Shown: in pieces, positions 24,701 through 36,275 of the stretch
Layout: each line of letters starts with the position of its first letter
Numbering within the stretch: the first letter of the stretch is position 1
Assembly (NCBI RefSeq): GCF_026212465.1
Contig: NC_080058.1
Span: 2,404,001-2,468,000, forward strand
Reading direction: 5' to 3'
Source of the DNA: Amaranthus tricolor
Taxonomy: Eukaryota; Streptophyta; Magnoliopsida; Caryophyllales; Amaranthaceae
DNA: 64,000 bases
The notes under the pieces: model-generated
Told to the model about the DNA's origin: nothing
The model's input: the letters and a program-made list of their open reading frames with translations, nothing else
Database searches by the model: none
Position numbers and translations under genes: made by a program

Positions 24701-27700
24701 TATGGTCTCAAACAAGCCCTACGTGCTTGGTACCAACGGTTTGCCAATTTTGCAACTACTATTGGTTTTTCTAACAGCATCTCCGATAATTCTCTTTTTG
24801 TTTACTGTCGTGGTTCTGATATTACTTGTCTTTTGTTATATGTGGATAATATTATTCTTACGACTTCTTCTGATTTGCTTCGTAAGTCTCTTATGTCCAA
24901 ACTTAGCTCTGAGTTTGCTATGAAGGACTTGGGTCCTCTTAATTATTTTTTGGGTATTGCTGTTAATCGTACTTCTACGGGACTCTTTCTCTCTCAACAA
25001 CGGTATGCCTCTAAGATTTTTGAAAAGGCAAGCATGTCTCAATGTAAGCCTGTTTCTACTCCTGTTGCTACATCTGGGAAACTTTGCGCTAATGCTGGTT
25101 CTCCTTGTGATGATCCTACATTGTATTGTAGTCTGGCTGGTGCTTTGCAGTATCTTACTTTCACTCGACCAGATATTTCATATGTTGTTCAACAAGTTTG
25201 CCTATATATGCATGATCCTAGAGTTGAACATATGGCTGCTATTCACCGCATTCTTCGCTATGTCAAGGGTACTATTCACCACGGTCTGCAATTGTATCGA
25301 TCTACTATTTCGAATCTTTTGTCCTATACCGATGCCGATTGGGGTGGTTGCCCTAACACCCGCCGTTCTACTTCTGGTTACTATGTTTTTCTGGGTGATA
25401 ATTTAATTTCTTGATCCGCTAAATGGCAGCTTACTTTTTCTAAATCTAGTGCTGAGGCTGAATATTGTGGTGTTGCTAATGTTGTTTCTGAGACTTGTTG
25501 GATTCGTAACTTACTCCTTGAGCTTCACTGTCCTATTACTACAACTACTCTTGTCTATTCTGACAATGTTAGTGCCGTTTATTTGGCTGATAACCCAGTG
25601 CATCACCAGCGCACTAAACATATTGAGATCGACATTCACTCTGTTCGTGAAAAAGTTAAACGTGGTGATGTTCGGGTGCTTCATGTTTCAACTCGTTATC
25701 AGATTGCTGACATTTTCACCAAAGGTCTGCCTCAAGTCTTATTTGATGATTTTCGATCCAGTCTCAGCGTCTGTCAACCTCCCGATTCTATTGCGGGGTG
25801 TGTTAGAATAATATCTTTTGATTGATAAAATATTTTGTATAATCAATATGATTGTGTAGAATATTGGGTAAATATATAGTTTCCGAAACTATAGATTGTA
25901 TCATTGTATATAATATCATTCCTTCTAATGAGAATGGCAACCATTCAACCAATCTATTCTTTCAGTTTCAAGTGCCTTATCCCTAAAAGCAATGATCACT
26001 AAAGATACCACGATACCCAAGGTCAAGGTAGGTCGAAATGAAAAGGCTTACAAATAACCAGTTTGAAATGAAAACAAATCCAAAGGTATTATTATGGTAC
26101 AATTTGAATTTTACCTGTGGGTCTTTAACATCATGATAGAAAGGAGAAGCAGTGTGAAAAACTCCTTCACAACCCTCAACAGCAGCATCAAAAGAGCCCT
26201 CTTCCAACAGGTTTGCAGCAACCAAATGAAGCCTCTCCTTGGCTCCATCTAGAGAATGCAAGTGTTCTACTTTCTTTGGATCATCTGCAGAAATACATTT
26301 ACATTAAAGAGCTATTCGAATTAAGTCTTGACAACATAAAGGGCATCAAATCCTTTTCAAAGAGTTGGCATACAAACAGAACTACATCATATGCATTTTA
26401 CATACTACTACGTATGGCAAGTACTCAGACGCCTTATTAATCACAATTTATATTTTTTCACCCTACATCTTGTTAAGCTACAAGAATGGAGCTGAAACAC
26501 TTACCATCCTACAGAAAGAAGGCTACAAAGATCTCTCTAATCAGTTTGAGTAATTGGGATATCTTTGATTCACTAAAAGGGGAAAAAAAGGGGGAAATAA
26601 TCATCAAAAGGATTCAAATGGAGTTGAACAACCTAAATGTCTAACTAGTAAAGTTCAAACTAAAAGCTCGATTGAACTCGAGAAAAGCTTAAGTTTAGCT
26701 CAAACATTTTAGGATTCAATCACAAAACGACAATGCCTTAATCCCAACAATATAAGGTCGATTACATGAACCACATGTCAAGCGTGAGAGATCATCACTA
26801 CAAAAACATGCTAGAATTCAATTAGAACAAAGCTAATGTTTTAATCCCAACAATATATGGTCAACTGCATGAACATATCAAAAGTGAAAGATCATTGCTA
26901 ACAAAAACATAAAAAATTCAGACACAATAATGCCAATATCTTAACCCCAACAATATACGGTCAACTACATGAACCAAAACATATCAAACGCAGAGATCAT
27001 CGCTAACAAAAACATACAAAAATTCGATCAAAACAATGCCAATGCCTTAATTCCCACAATCTAGGGTAGAATACATGAACCAAAACAAATCAAACATGAG
27101 AGATCATTGCTAACAAAAACATACAAGAATTCAACTTAAGTAAACTCATTTATATTCATCTCACTCTCAACCTTAGCCATACCAACACTATCCTCAATAA
27201 TCAATATCAATCTTCCATTATTATTATACATAACACCCAATACCCATAATTAATTTAAATATTATGAAAAACCCAGTCACAAATAAATGCAGAAAGTCTA
27301 AAATCAAGGGGTTCCGGGCATGTACAAGGTCTCCGATCATACATTATTCTAATGAAGGGCCTCAAATAGTATGAGTAGTTTGTTTATTTAATTACTGGCC
27401 ATACATTTTGAAAATATTTATATAAATAAGAACCTAAAAAATTATTATGCATTTTTGGTCCACCTTTGTTTAAATTCTAAATCCTTGATTATAACCCAAA
27501 ATTCCTACAGCTATTAAGCATAATTTCTATCCCTCCTCTCCAACAGAAGTTTTGGCAATAATAAACAGCAATTACACAAAACAAAGTACTTCTATCACTC
27601 ATATAGCAAGAACTCAACAGCATCAACTACCCATTAAATAATTCTTGTATAACACAAAAATAGCATTACCCAACAGTAAAGTAATACAAAATTAAGCAAA

Positions 27701-27867
27701 AAGAAGAGATAACATAGAAGAAAAGGGAAGAGAGAAAACAAACTGGGATCACGGACGGTAGCTTTGACGGTGTAACCTCGTTGAAGAAGAAGCTTAACTA
27801 ACCATGAAGCAATGTAACCAGAAGCTCCAGTTACACACACCGTCTTCCCAATCCCTTCTCCACTCAT
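18800..27867 (-). CDS. PAR/CCR-like NAD(P)H-dependent reductase, copy 4
   Basis: Six minus-strand exons: 27744-27867, 26115-26284, 20558-20749, 20008-20170, 19035-19221, 18800-18944. They join to 981 nt, 326 residues, with no stop and all GT-AG introns. The protein begins [20 protein letters not shown], keeps [13 protein letters not shown] across the first junction, and has the catalytic Ser in [11 protein letters not shown] and Tyr-Lys in [15 protein letters not shown]. It ends LKEKKFINL. Function as for copy 3: a cytosolic NADPH-dependent reductase of aldehyde or cinnamoyl-CoA type, substrate unknown. Intron 2 is 5.4 kb because a 4.5-kb Copia element sits in it in the opposite orientation; without it the intron would be under 1 kb. 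Intron 1 holds a roughly 100-bp tandem repeat. Whether the long intron is spliced efficiently cannot be judged from sequence. Confidence 0.9.
20750..21461. other. Intron 2 sequence of copy 4 left of the Copia insertion
   Basis: Non-coding. It includes a poly-A tract near 20802-20814 and the palindrome-prone words GGAACATGGGACGTAGCCAC and CACGTTCCACGACCCTGGAA near 20863-20900. Near 21120-21160 GTGATGCGGT recurs twice. Possibly a degraded repeat, but no family is recognised. Confidence 0.35.
21462..21625 (+). repeat. 5' LTR of the Copia element
   Basis: 164 bp, TGTTAG...TTTCA, followed directly by the primer-binding site. It pairs with the copy at 25801-25964. Confidence 0.92.
21739..22630 (+). 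pseudogene. Copia gag remnant
   Basis: Gag starts [20 protein letters not shown] at 21739, meets a stop at about 21838, and continues in the same frame ([19 protein letters not shown]) to about 22060. It then shifts frame to [20 protein letters not shown] from 22146. The order and wording fit the Copia gag domain, which binds element RNA and forms the virus-like particle. The Pro/Ala-rich end shows no intact zinc knuckle. It is not functional as a single frame. Confidence 0.75.
22627..25827 (+). pseudogene. Copia pol remnant: integrase, reverse transcriptase, RNase H
   Basis: The GAG-pre-integrase motif [16 protein letters not shown] lies near 22972. The integrase core has Asp in HSDLW, Asp in QCDNGGEFD and Glu in GKSERK. 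Reverse transcriptase begins in another frame ([13 protein letters not shown], from about 24200), then shifts again near 24345 to [10 protein letters not shown]. The [11 protein letters not shown] and [12 protein letters not shown] motifs are intact, but the catalytic YVDD reads YVDN. RNase H ([20 protein letters not shown]) is interrupted by TGA at 25412, where relatives have Trp. At least two frameshifts, one stop and the active-site change make it inactive. Confidence 0.85.
25801..25964 (+). repeat. 3' LTR of the Copia element
   Basis: 164 bp, aligning to the 5' LTR without gaps and with about nine substitutions by eye. It is preceded by the purine-rich TTGCGGGGTG. Confidence 0.92.
26722..27135. 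repeat. About 100-bp tandem repeat, four units, in intron 1 of copy 4
   Basis: Four imperfect units of about 101-106 bp each contain a form of AATGCCTTAATCCCAACAAT, then GGTC(A)ACTACATGAACC, GAGAGATCAT and GCTAACAAAAACAT. Units start near 26729, 26832, 26934 and 27038. A single related unit sits in intron 1 of copy 3 (14937-15005). Confidence 0.8.
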
Positions 27868-28112
27868 CTTCTTCTTCCTTGCTCTTTATCTTTTACACTC
27901 ACTTTTGATTTTTTTTTTTTTATTTTGACAGACCACACATGGGGAGTATAATTATGATTAATTAATGGGTGTTTGTACAGTACCCGACTCGGACCGATTC
28001 CCTGTTTCATTCATTTTTGCCCGATTCGGTGTCCACCCGATTCTGTTTGGTATGAAGGAACAAGGACCATTCATTTGACTTACCTTCATAATTTGATTCA
28101 ACAAGTTACAAC

Positions 28113-31101
28113 CAGTGATGGGTCATGGTTCAGGATCCTGTTGGATTTACTTCGAATATGCTCTTTTTAAGGTCTGGGTTTAATTTTTGAGACCTATCGA
28201 ATTCGGGTCGAATCTGAATCCATAAAATATTTGATGGGTCCGGGTCTCAAGGTGAAGACCCGAACCCAAACTTTATACTTTAAAATTTTATATTATGAAT
28301 TTCTGATTTCTAAATTCTAATATTAATTTTTTTGTTATTAATATATAGTGCCTTCTCAATTTTCATTGTGCGATTCTGCCTCAACCTAATCCTAATTTTT
28401 TTCTTTCTCGTTCTACCTTCTCCATTCTCAAGTTTCTTGTTCTTGCCAACACCATCGCCATCGTTCTTCTCCAATCCAGTCCACCTCCACCATTCACGCC
28501 AGTCCAATCCAGGTACTCCATTTTTTTGTTTTTCTTTAATTTGTTAATGATTTCAATTTTCATTCTTCTATGTATTTTGTGGTTTTATAGCCTAAATTTT
28601 ATTAGTCATTTTGTTAGTGATTCCAGTTTTCTTTATAGCCTAAATTTTGTTTAATGATTTAGTGTTCTTTAATTTTTCTTTAATTTGTTAGTGATTTTGT
28701 TAATGATTCCAGTTTTCATTCTTCTATGTATTTTGTGATTTTCATTCTTAATATATAATGAATTAGGTCTTAATTTGTAGTTTTATAGCCTAAAATTTGG
28801 TGGATTAGGTGACAACATTAGTGTGAACTGTGAAGTCTATGAACTATTGTATTTCGATTTTCGATAGCTAAGTTTTTCATGAGGGCTGAGTGCAAGCAAG
28901 ATGAATTTAAGTTATTGTATTTCTAATTAAATAAGACCAACCCACAAAATTTTTTTTGTTGAATTGAAATCAGTGTGTTTTAATTCTCTTTGGTCATCAA
29001 TGAAGTTGTAGGCTTGTAGCCTGTATATATAATTCTATTTTAAAACAACACCATTTTCTACTTGGTATAGTCGTATAGATAATGGATGAAAATCAATCAC
29101 AATGTACGTCAAATCAGTGGCACAACCACAAGATAATTTTGTTACGGAGTCAAATAATACATTGGATGTAGATGAAGAAGGGTTTGTTAATGATGATGGT
29201 ACTCCAAGTCATTGCACAAAAGATAAGGGAAGGAAAACAACCACTGAGGCATGAAATTATTTTGCAAGAGAGGAGGTAAATGGTATGATTAGAGCTGTTT
29301 GTAAGCATTGTGGTGTTAGTCTAGTAACTGGTGGTTGTAGTGGAACTTCTCATCTCTTGAAACACGCAAAGAAAGTTTGCTCAGGAAGACATTTGAATCT
29401 CGCACGTGGTCAAACAACTTCAAGAGTTAAGAAGGAATGTGATGGGTCAAGTTCTCTGGAATTTAGTGGCAAAAGCAAACTTAAAGAGTTTGACCAAGAT
29501 TTTTCGAAAAGGGAATTAGTTTTCATGGTTATTATGCACGAATATCCATTGTCTATGGTGGATCATATTGGGTTTAGGAGGTTTGTTGAAAGCCTTAATT
29601 GCAATTCTAAGATGATTTCTGGGACCACATTAAAGCGAGATATCATGAAGATGTTTAAAGAAGAAAACCTTTATCTACATAAATTGCTCGAGCATAATGA
29701 AAGTAGAATTGCAATCACTACTGATATGTGGACTGCAACCAACCAGAAGAAGGGTTACATGGTCATAACTTCGCATTTTATTGATAAACAATGGGTCTTA
29801 TGAAATCGCACCTTAAGGTAAAATCTTACTTATTTACTCATGTAATCATGTTACTTTTAGTTTTATCATTTATCCTTTGACTAAAACATATATATATTAT
29901 TCTATATAGGTTTTGCTATGTGCCTTGTCCTCACACCGGAGGTGTTATTGCAAAGGTAATGATGGATTGTTTGTCTCAATATTGTTTAGAAAATAAAATA
30001 TTTGTTGTTGTTGATAATACCACTACTAATGATGCAATGATGAAAATTTAAGTGGATAAGTTTGAGAAAAGGTCTTTGATGCTTGAGGGTGATCTTTTGC
30101 ATTTACGTTGTAGTGCTCACATATTGAACCTAATAGTTCAAGATGGATTAGGGGTTATTAGTTCTGCAGTTGAAAAAGTTCGTGATTGTGTGTCTTTTTG
30201 GATGTCCTTTATTGGTGGAAAGTAAATACGAAGTATCCGACTTTATAAAAGATTGCGAGAGATATTCTTGCCATCCCTGTTTCTTCCGTTGCTTCAGAAA
30301 GTGCTTTTAGTACCGGAGGAAGAGTTATTAGCTCTCATCGTTCAAGACTTCATTCACAAACTGTGGAAGCATTAATGTGTTTACAAAATTGGATGATGGA
30401 AGACATAAAAAATAAAAGTCTAACTTTTACTGATTTAGTATTGGTTTTATTTTTGGTTGGTGATCTTAATTTGTTTTTGTTTTTAAAATCTCTTTCTAAG
30501 GTTCTTCGGAAGATGCTTATGCTTGCTCCACAGTAATTAATGATTCGAATGTAGATGAAGAACAACAAATAGATGCGATTTAACTAGTACGCTTTAACTT
30601 TAATGGTTTTATTTTGATTTACTTTTTCTTTATTGAAAAACTAACTTATAATTGTTTGATATTTCTTTTAGGATCTTAATGAAGTTGAAGAAGATTGATC
30701 AAAATTGATTGTAATTTGTAATGTTATGGCTTATGGAATATAGACTATGTATCTTATTTAGTCTTTTACATTTGATTTTTAATTATGTATTTAGACAAAT
30801 GTTTTTACGTTTTAGTAATTATTTTGTATTTGAATTTTATGGACTCGAACAAGTGTTCGTAATACGATAATAAGTTGCTTACAAAAATACAGAAAGACTC
30901 GCAAAAGGTTCAATTTTGACAAATCAAAGAGGCTTTGTATAAGACCCATTAAGGACCTTAGACCCGTCAGATCCGGAGGGTCTGGGTCTGAAAATTTTAG
31001 ACCTTTAGGATCCAGATTCGGATCTGGATTCATAAAAAATAAAAGAGTCCGGGTCCGGATCTGGCCAGACCCGCTCTAAACCCACCCACTGACCATTCCT
31101 A
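28113..31101 (+). mobile_element. hAT DNA transposon with perfect 8-bp target duplication
   Basis: The flanks carry GTTACAAC at 28105-28112 and again at 31102-31109. The element starts CAGTGATGGGTCATGG and ends CCACTGACCATTCCTA; inverted, the ends share the T/CAG-ATGG-TCA pattern of hAT termini. Subterminal regions are rich in GGGTCCGGGTCT-type words (28231-28270 and 30950-31080). The interior encodes a damaged hAT transposase. It lies between copies 4 and 5, starting about 245 bp upstream of the copy-4 start codon. Confidence 0.92.
29083..30582 (+). pseudogene. hAT transposase remnant (BED finger to hATC dimerisation domain)
   Basis: The BED-type zinc finger reads CKHCGVSLVTGGCSGTSHLL then KHAKKVC (29300-29375); just before it, GCATGA puts a stop where the family has Trp. 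Then follow ITTDMWTATNQKKGYMVITS (about 29714-29773), a stop at 29800, and after a probable intron (29817-29909) YVPCPHTGGVIAKVMMDCLS and LHLRCSAHILNLIVQDGLG. The middle catalytic part is deleted: KVRDCVSFW is followed closely by a changed frame reading ARDILAIPVSSVASESAFST then GGRVISSHRSRLHSQTVEAL, the hATC dimerisation domain. It cannot make a working transposase. Confidence 0.85.
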
Positions 31102-31890
31102 GTTACAACTGTATGGCCGGAGAGCCAACAAATTTCAATTATGGTCAAACATGTTGACACACTACCAAAGTAATTATAAAAAATAAGTTTTTCCGAAATT
31201 TTTAGGTGGTGATTTTGAGTTATTTGTTTTTTATAAATATTTTTTAAATACGTATGTTATTCTTTATCTTTTAATTTTTTTCATGTGAAAGATAAAATGT
31301 AAAATTTTTGGTTAAATATTCAGTACTTATTTCAATTAGATTTCGATATATATGGTCAATTAGGGTGATTACGAAGTTTCCTTAATTTTTTAATGCATCA
31401 TAATTGAAAGATTTTACTACCTCGTATTTATTATGATTGTCCCATTTATTTTTTTTATTATTCATCAATCATTCTAAATTTGTATTTAATTCCTAATTTA
31501 TAAGTTAATACATATTTATGTAATCTTGTTTGATTCGTTTTGATGTAAATTTTATTAACACCGATATTTTAAAAACAAGCACCGTTTATAGTGTGCTTAT
31601 CCAAGGCACAAGCACGGTCACCGTTGTACCGATACGAATACAAGGGTAAGATAAAATCTAGTCCTAGTGAAAGTCACTTACGGCCTGTTTAGTAGGGGTA
31701 ATAAACAATGGTAATGAGAATGAAAATTAGTTTAATTTTGATTGAAAATATCTTGGTTACCTTAATAGTCATGTTTGTCCAACTCCAATCATGTTATTTT
31801 CTTCATAAAATTCATTACAATGCATTACCATTGGAAGAAATAATATTAGGTGGTAATGGAAATTTGTAAACAAAAAACTTTTTTTGTTTG

Positions 31891-32186
31891 GAAAAATTAC
31901 TGTGAATAATACAACCTTTCGTTAATTTTCGTACAATAATACTAACTATTGATTAACCATGAATAATACCAACTTATGAATTTTTTTTCCTAGAATAATA
32001 CAAACTTTAGTTTATTAACCAATTTACCAATTGTTTTTGTCATATAATATCCTATACATTGATTTTTAACATGTTAGGTATATTTTAGGGAAATACCCCT
32101 AAAGTTGAAATTATTTATAGTTAATCAAAAGTTGGTATTATTGTAGAGAAATAAGCAAAAGATTCTATTATTCATGGTAATTTTTC
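31891..32186. mobile_element. MITE with GAAAAATTAC ends
   Basis: The left end GAAAAATTACTGTGAATAAT and the right end (complement GAAAAATTACCATGAATAAT) are near-perfect inverted repeats over 20 bp. The 296-bp interior repeats AATAATAC-type words. It lies 313 bp downstream of the copy-5 stop codon. Confidence 0.75.
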
Positions 32187-32498
32187 TTTTTTGTTTTTGT
32201 GATAGAAGTTTTATTACCATGAAAATGACATGAAACTTTTGATAAAATTTTACACTATAAATCATTCTCATTACTATCAAGCCGTTAATATCAAAATAAC
32301 TTTCTAGTACAAAATAAAAACCAGCACTGGCCAGTGTGCTTATCCAAGGCACAAGCACAACCACTAATACAAATACAAAGTTAATTAACCTATTATGCAT
32401 TTATGCTACAAGTATTAGACCAAAAATATACATTGGCACTCAGTGTGGGATACAACTTACAACTTACAAGCAAAAGCATTTTTCAAAATGTATGATAC

Positions 32499-35400
32499 TT
32501 AGAAGCTGATGAATCCCTTCTCTTTCAGGCTTTCAACAGTTTCCTTTAGACTCGTTTTAAAAGGAATATAGTCGATACCCAAACTTCGAGCTTTTTCTTG
32601 TGAAACCCGGTATGCTGGGTCCAAAAGATTATCATCTGCACACCTGAAGAAATTTGGCCGTTCAGAAAAACATCGAAATAATCAGCAACTAATTCTTATC
32701 AGATAAGGTAATTGTAGAAGGAAAGAACGTACTTTTCAGGGAGTTTTGCATCAGGGTATAGCTCTTTTAGTATCTTTACTACCTCTGCAAAATGTGCAAC
32801 AGTTTCAGCTAAACAATACCTACCGTTAGCTGAAGGCATTTCGAGTGCCTGGATATGTGCATTCGCGACATCTTTAACATGAACCCAATTGAATGTTATG
32901 TTAGGATAAGTTTCCGATCCTGCACAAGTCAAAGAACGAACTGTCACAACTAACAAGTAAAAGCCACCGGAGGTGAAGAATGGTCGGTATTAGGGGTGTT
33001 CAATGGGCCGAGCCCCCATTTTGAGCCCTTATCCAGCCCCTTCTTAAAAGGGCTTTGTAAGGATCGGGCCAAAATGGATCGGGTTGGACCGGTCTGGGCT
33101 TCACATTCCGGCCCATTTAAGGCCCATGTTAAAGTTAAATTTCCTTTTCCGACTCGGCCCATATTTACTTAAGCCTAGTCGGTATGTAGCAGAAGGAATC
33201 TTGAGTGTATAAAACATATATATCCTGAGACTTTAACTATCAACTTAAGCTTTTAGTTGATTTGATTAATTGACATGGCATTAGAAGTAAATGTTTCTAA
33301 AGATCACAGTTTCAAATCTCGTACACCCATCAGATAAATAGGGTACGTGCTGTATCCACATCTCAAACCCAAAAACTCTAGCCTGAAGGAGCATGTTTGA
33401 ATGAAATGCGCACCATTGAACAATGTTGCGAATTCAGCAGAACTTGCGTTAAGTGTTGGCTGTAACAATGGACCGATGACAATTGCAGGGTTTATCGTCA
33501 CCATGTCGATACCCTTGTCTTTGGCATACTTCCAAGCAGCATCTTCAGCCAAAGTTTTAGAGAGAACATACCATTTCTGCAGATAAAAATAGATAAGACT
33601 ACAAAAAACTTGTAAAACATAGTAAAAGATCAAAACAAATCAAACAAAATCGTGAATGAACACCTTTGATTCTTTACAGAAATCGGGATCAGAAAACCAA
33701 CTTTCATCGATTACGACTTCAGGACTTAAAGGTTTGCCATTGTATAGAACTGATGCCATTGAAGATGTCAGAACTACTCTCTTGATTGAAGGAACCTTTG
33801 CACATGATTTTAGAACATTGAGTGTTCCCTTCACTGCTGGATCAACTAACTCTGCCTAATATGATCAACAAGTGAAAAAAAGACAAGTTAGGAAGGGAAA
33901 TATAGAACCAATAAACTTAGTCTAGCTATGATATAAATTAAGTTGCAGATGATATTTGCTACAAAAAATAAATAAGGGTCATGTTGCATACACCTGACCA
34001 GCCAAACTCCGCTAGGTTGGAGCCATTTAATGGAATGTTGTATGATACTAGTTAATAGAAGTGGAAAGCAAATATCATATCCTGGTAAACACCATAACAC
34101 CATTCTTCTAACATCAAGCAATGGCATATCATTTACTGTTGGAAAAATAACCTACAAATGATCTCATATCGAAGAATTAAAGAGAGTTTAACTAACATAT
34201 AAGCTTGCTACTCCTCCTATCAGGCTATCACCAATTGATTTTAGGATGGAACTGCATCAGATTTGTGTGCAGTTTACTTTCCTCTCATGCGCGTCTTGTT
34301 GTTTACAAGCCCAATAACAAATTTATTATTATCCCCCTTCAAACACTTAGTAAACTAAGATCAATCGAAAACATTTTAATACCTTAATTTCGTTAAATGA
34401 TTTCCACTAAGGCTCCTGTTTAGACGAATTAAAATAACAAAAGTATGCAACCTTAACTATGTAATAAAAGAGTTTATTTCCGCTTTAACTTGGATAACAA
34501 GAACAATTGAAAAGAAAATTTAAGAAAATGGGCTTGTTTTGACTTCAATAATCATCACAATGGAAAAGGCAAGGAATTAAATGGCTCCTAGTGGACTATG
34601 TTAAAAGTGCACATTTAATTATACATATTTTATTTAAGTGAAGTTTTACATGTTTGTTTGCAACCAAATATCGGTCAAAAACAACTTCTTTAATTTGTTA
34701 TAATTTATTCGACCCTACAAAACTCGTTAAGGTGGAATCCACTAAGGATATTGGGCCAATTAAATGTTGTATATAAATAGTAGAATGCAAGAAAAGGGGC
34801 TAAAGAGAAGTGAGAAAAAACAATTGGAACCTGTGGGTCCTTAAAATCAAAAAATAAGGGAGATGCAGTGTGAAAAACACCCTGACAATCCTGTACAGCA
34901 GCATCAAAAGAACCTTCCTCTAACAGATTTGCAGGAAACAAGTACAACCGCTCCTTAGCTCCTTCTAGAGAAAGCAAGTGTTCTACTTTCTTTGGATCAT
35001 CTACAATTTGCAAACATATTTAATTTATTGATACAGATCACTCTGAATTCGATCAGTCACAAATTTAAAATCAAAATGAGTTTTAAGTAGGCATTAAGTT
35101 GGGTTAGGGTTGGGTTCGGGTCATGTATAAACAGGATACAAACGCCTTGATTTAAGCCTAACTCGTTTAGTTAATTGGATTGAAAATTCTAATCTTGATT
35201 TAAACTGCAATAGATCAAGTTGACCTAATTCTGACCCATTTAACCAGTTTATAACTTTTTGTTTTTATTTTAGGGCTTTTAACATTGGCTACATCTTATT
35301 TTTTAAGCTTCAATTTAAAATTTTTCGTTTTAAAATTTTTTTTTGCATTTTTCATCAATAATAGAAAAGTATGATCTTCAGATTTTGATTGAGTTATCAT

Positions 35401-35855
35401 TCATATTATAAGGTCGTGATAATTCGTCAGATAATCATTTTGTGGGCCCACTCATATAAACATACTCACGGTCACTGACATCCATGTGTGCGGGCCCAAA
35501 ATCTAACAAGTAATAAACGTTAACTTGATAAGATTTTACTTATCCAAAATCATATAATCGTACTCGTAGGAAGATTAGTCAGATTAGCCATCAAATATTA
35601 CTTGTAAGTTCATAACTCATTATTTCCAACACATATGATCAAGTTATGAAAAAACGAAACAAAAAGGTTAAACATAAAAATCTATGAAAATGAGTAAGAA
35701 AAAGAAGGGGAAGGAAGAGAAAGAAACAAACTGGGATCACGAACAGTAGCTTTAACAGTGTAACCCTGCTCAAGAAGCAGCTTAACCAGCCATGAAGCTA
35801 TGTAGCCTGATGCACCTGTCACACACACTATCTTCCCATCTGCTGCTCTACTCAT
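32499..35855 (-). CDS. PAR/CCR-like NAD(P)H-dependent reductase, copy 5
   Basis: Six minus-strand exons: 35732-35855, 34831-35000, 33664-33855, 33414-33576, 32733-32919, 32499-32643. They join to 981 nt and 326 residues. I chose the ATG at 35855 ([20 protein letters not shown]) because it aligns with the paralogs; an in-frame ATG at 35882 would add nine residues (MNCASGRRK). Motifs are Rossmann TGASG, catalytic Ser in [11 protein letters not shown] and Tyr-Lys in [15 protein letters not shown], where Lys replaces the Met found in the others. It ends LKEKGFISF. Same predicted role as copies 3 and 4. It is the most compact of the complete copies (3.4 kb). Intron 4 carries a 187-bp hAT-type MITE and a TRIM remnant. 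A hAT-type MITE lies 130 bp upstream of the start. Confidence 0.9.
32991..33177. mobile_element. 187-bp hAT-type MITE in intron 4 of copy 5
   Basis: The perfect 8-bp duplication GTCGGTAT is present at 32983-32990 and 33178-33185. The element starts TAGGGGTGTTCAATGGGCCG and ends TTACTTAAGCCTA. The interior is rich in GGGCC/GGCCC words, unusually GC-rich for the window. Confidence 0.85.
33201..33375 (+). mobile_element. TRIM remnant in intron 4 of copy 5
   Basis: It contains the terminal-repeat words ATATATCCTGAGACTTTAAC and AACTTAAGCTTTTAGTTGA ending TTGACA, followed by a degraded primer-binding site TGGCATTAGAAG. No right terminal repeat is seen. Confidence 0.5.
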
Positions 35856-35984
35856 TTTCCTTCTTCCTGATGCACAATTCATCTTTTTCACAACCTAAAA
35901 GTGGGGGTATAAAGGAAGTTCAAGAATAAAGTCAAAGGATTAGGTGCCAATTATGACTTTTCTTTTATTTGGTCATGACTCATG

Positions 35985-36275
35985 GAGGTGTTAAACGGGA
36001 CGGGTGAGTCAAAGCCCATTTAAATTCGACCCACTTTGATCCGATTTTTAAAAGTTTATAAAGTAGTTTTGTTATTATACTTTATGGTCCGTTGCATCAA
36101 CCCACTTATATATATAATAATAACATTATAAAAATATAAAAAAAGTGGTAAATATTTTTTTGCAATTAATTCTTTTAATTATCCGATCCGGCCGGGCCCA
36201 ACCCTCTACATCAAGGCTCGATAATAATCCAACCCGCTAATAACCCATTAAATTATGCGCTCCGTTAAACACCTC
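35985..36275. mobile_element. hAT-type MITE upstream of copy 5
   Basis: The left end GAGGTGTTAAACGGGACGGG and the right end (complement GAGGTGTTTAACGGAGCGCA) are inverted repeats of about 19 bp. The flanks GACTCATG and TAGTCATG are only partly alike, so the 8-bp duplication has decayed or the edge is off by a few bases. Confidence 0.65.

Larger units (their letters stand above)
21462..25964 (+). mobile_element. Full-length, decayed Copia LTR retrotransposon in intron 2 of copy 4
   Basis: Equal 164-bp LTRs (21462-21625 and 25801-25964) begin TGTTAGAATAATATC and end TTTCA. The primer-binding region TGGTATCATTTGCC follows the left LTR at 21626. The flanks GTTTT and GTTTC are a near-perfect 5-bp target duplication. 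By eye the LTRs differ at about 9 positions (roughly 5%), so the insertion is not recent. Coding order is gag, integrase, reverse transcriptase, RNase H, which defines Copia. It lies antisense to the host gene. Confidence 0.93.
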
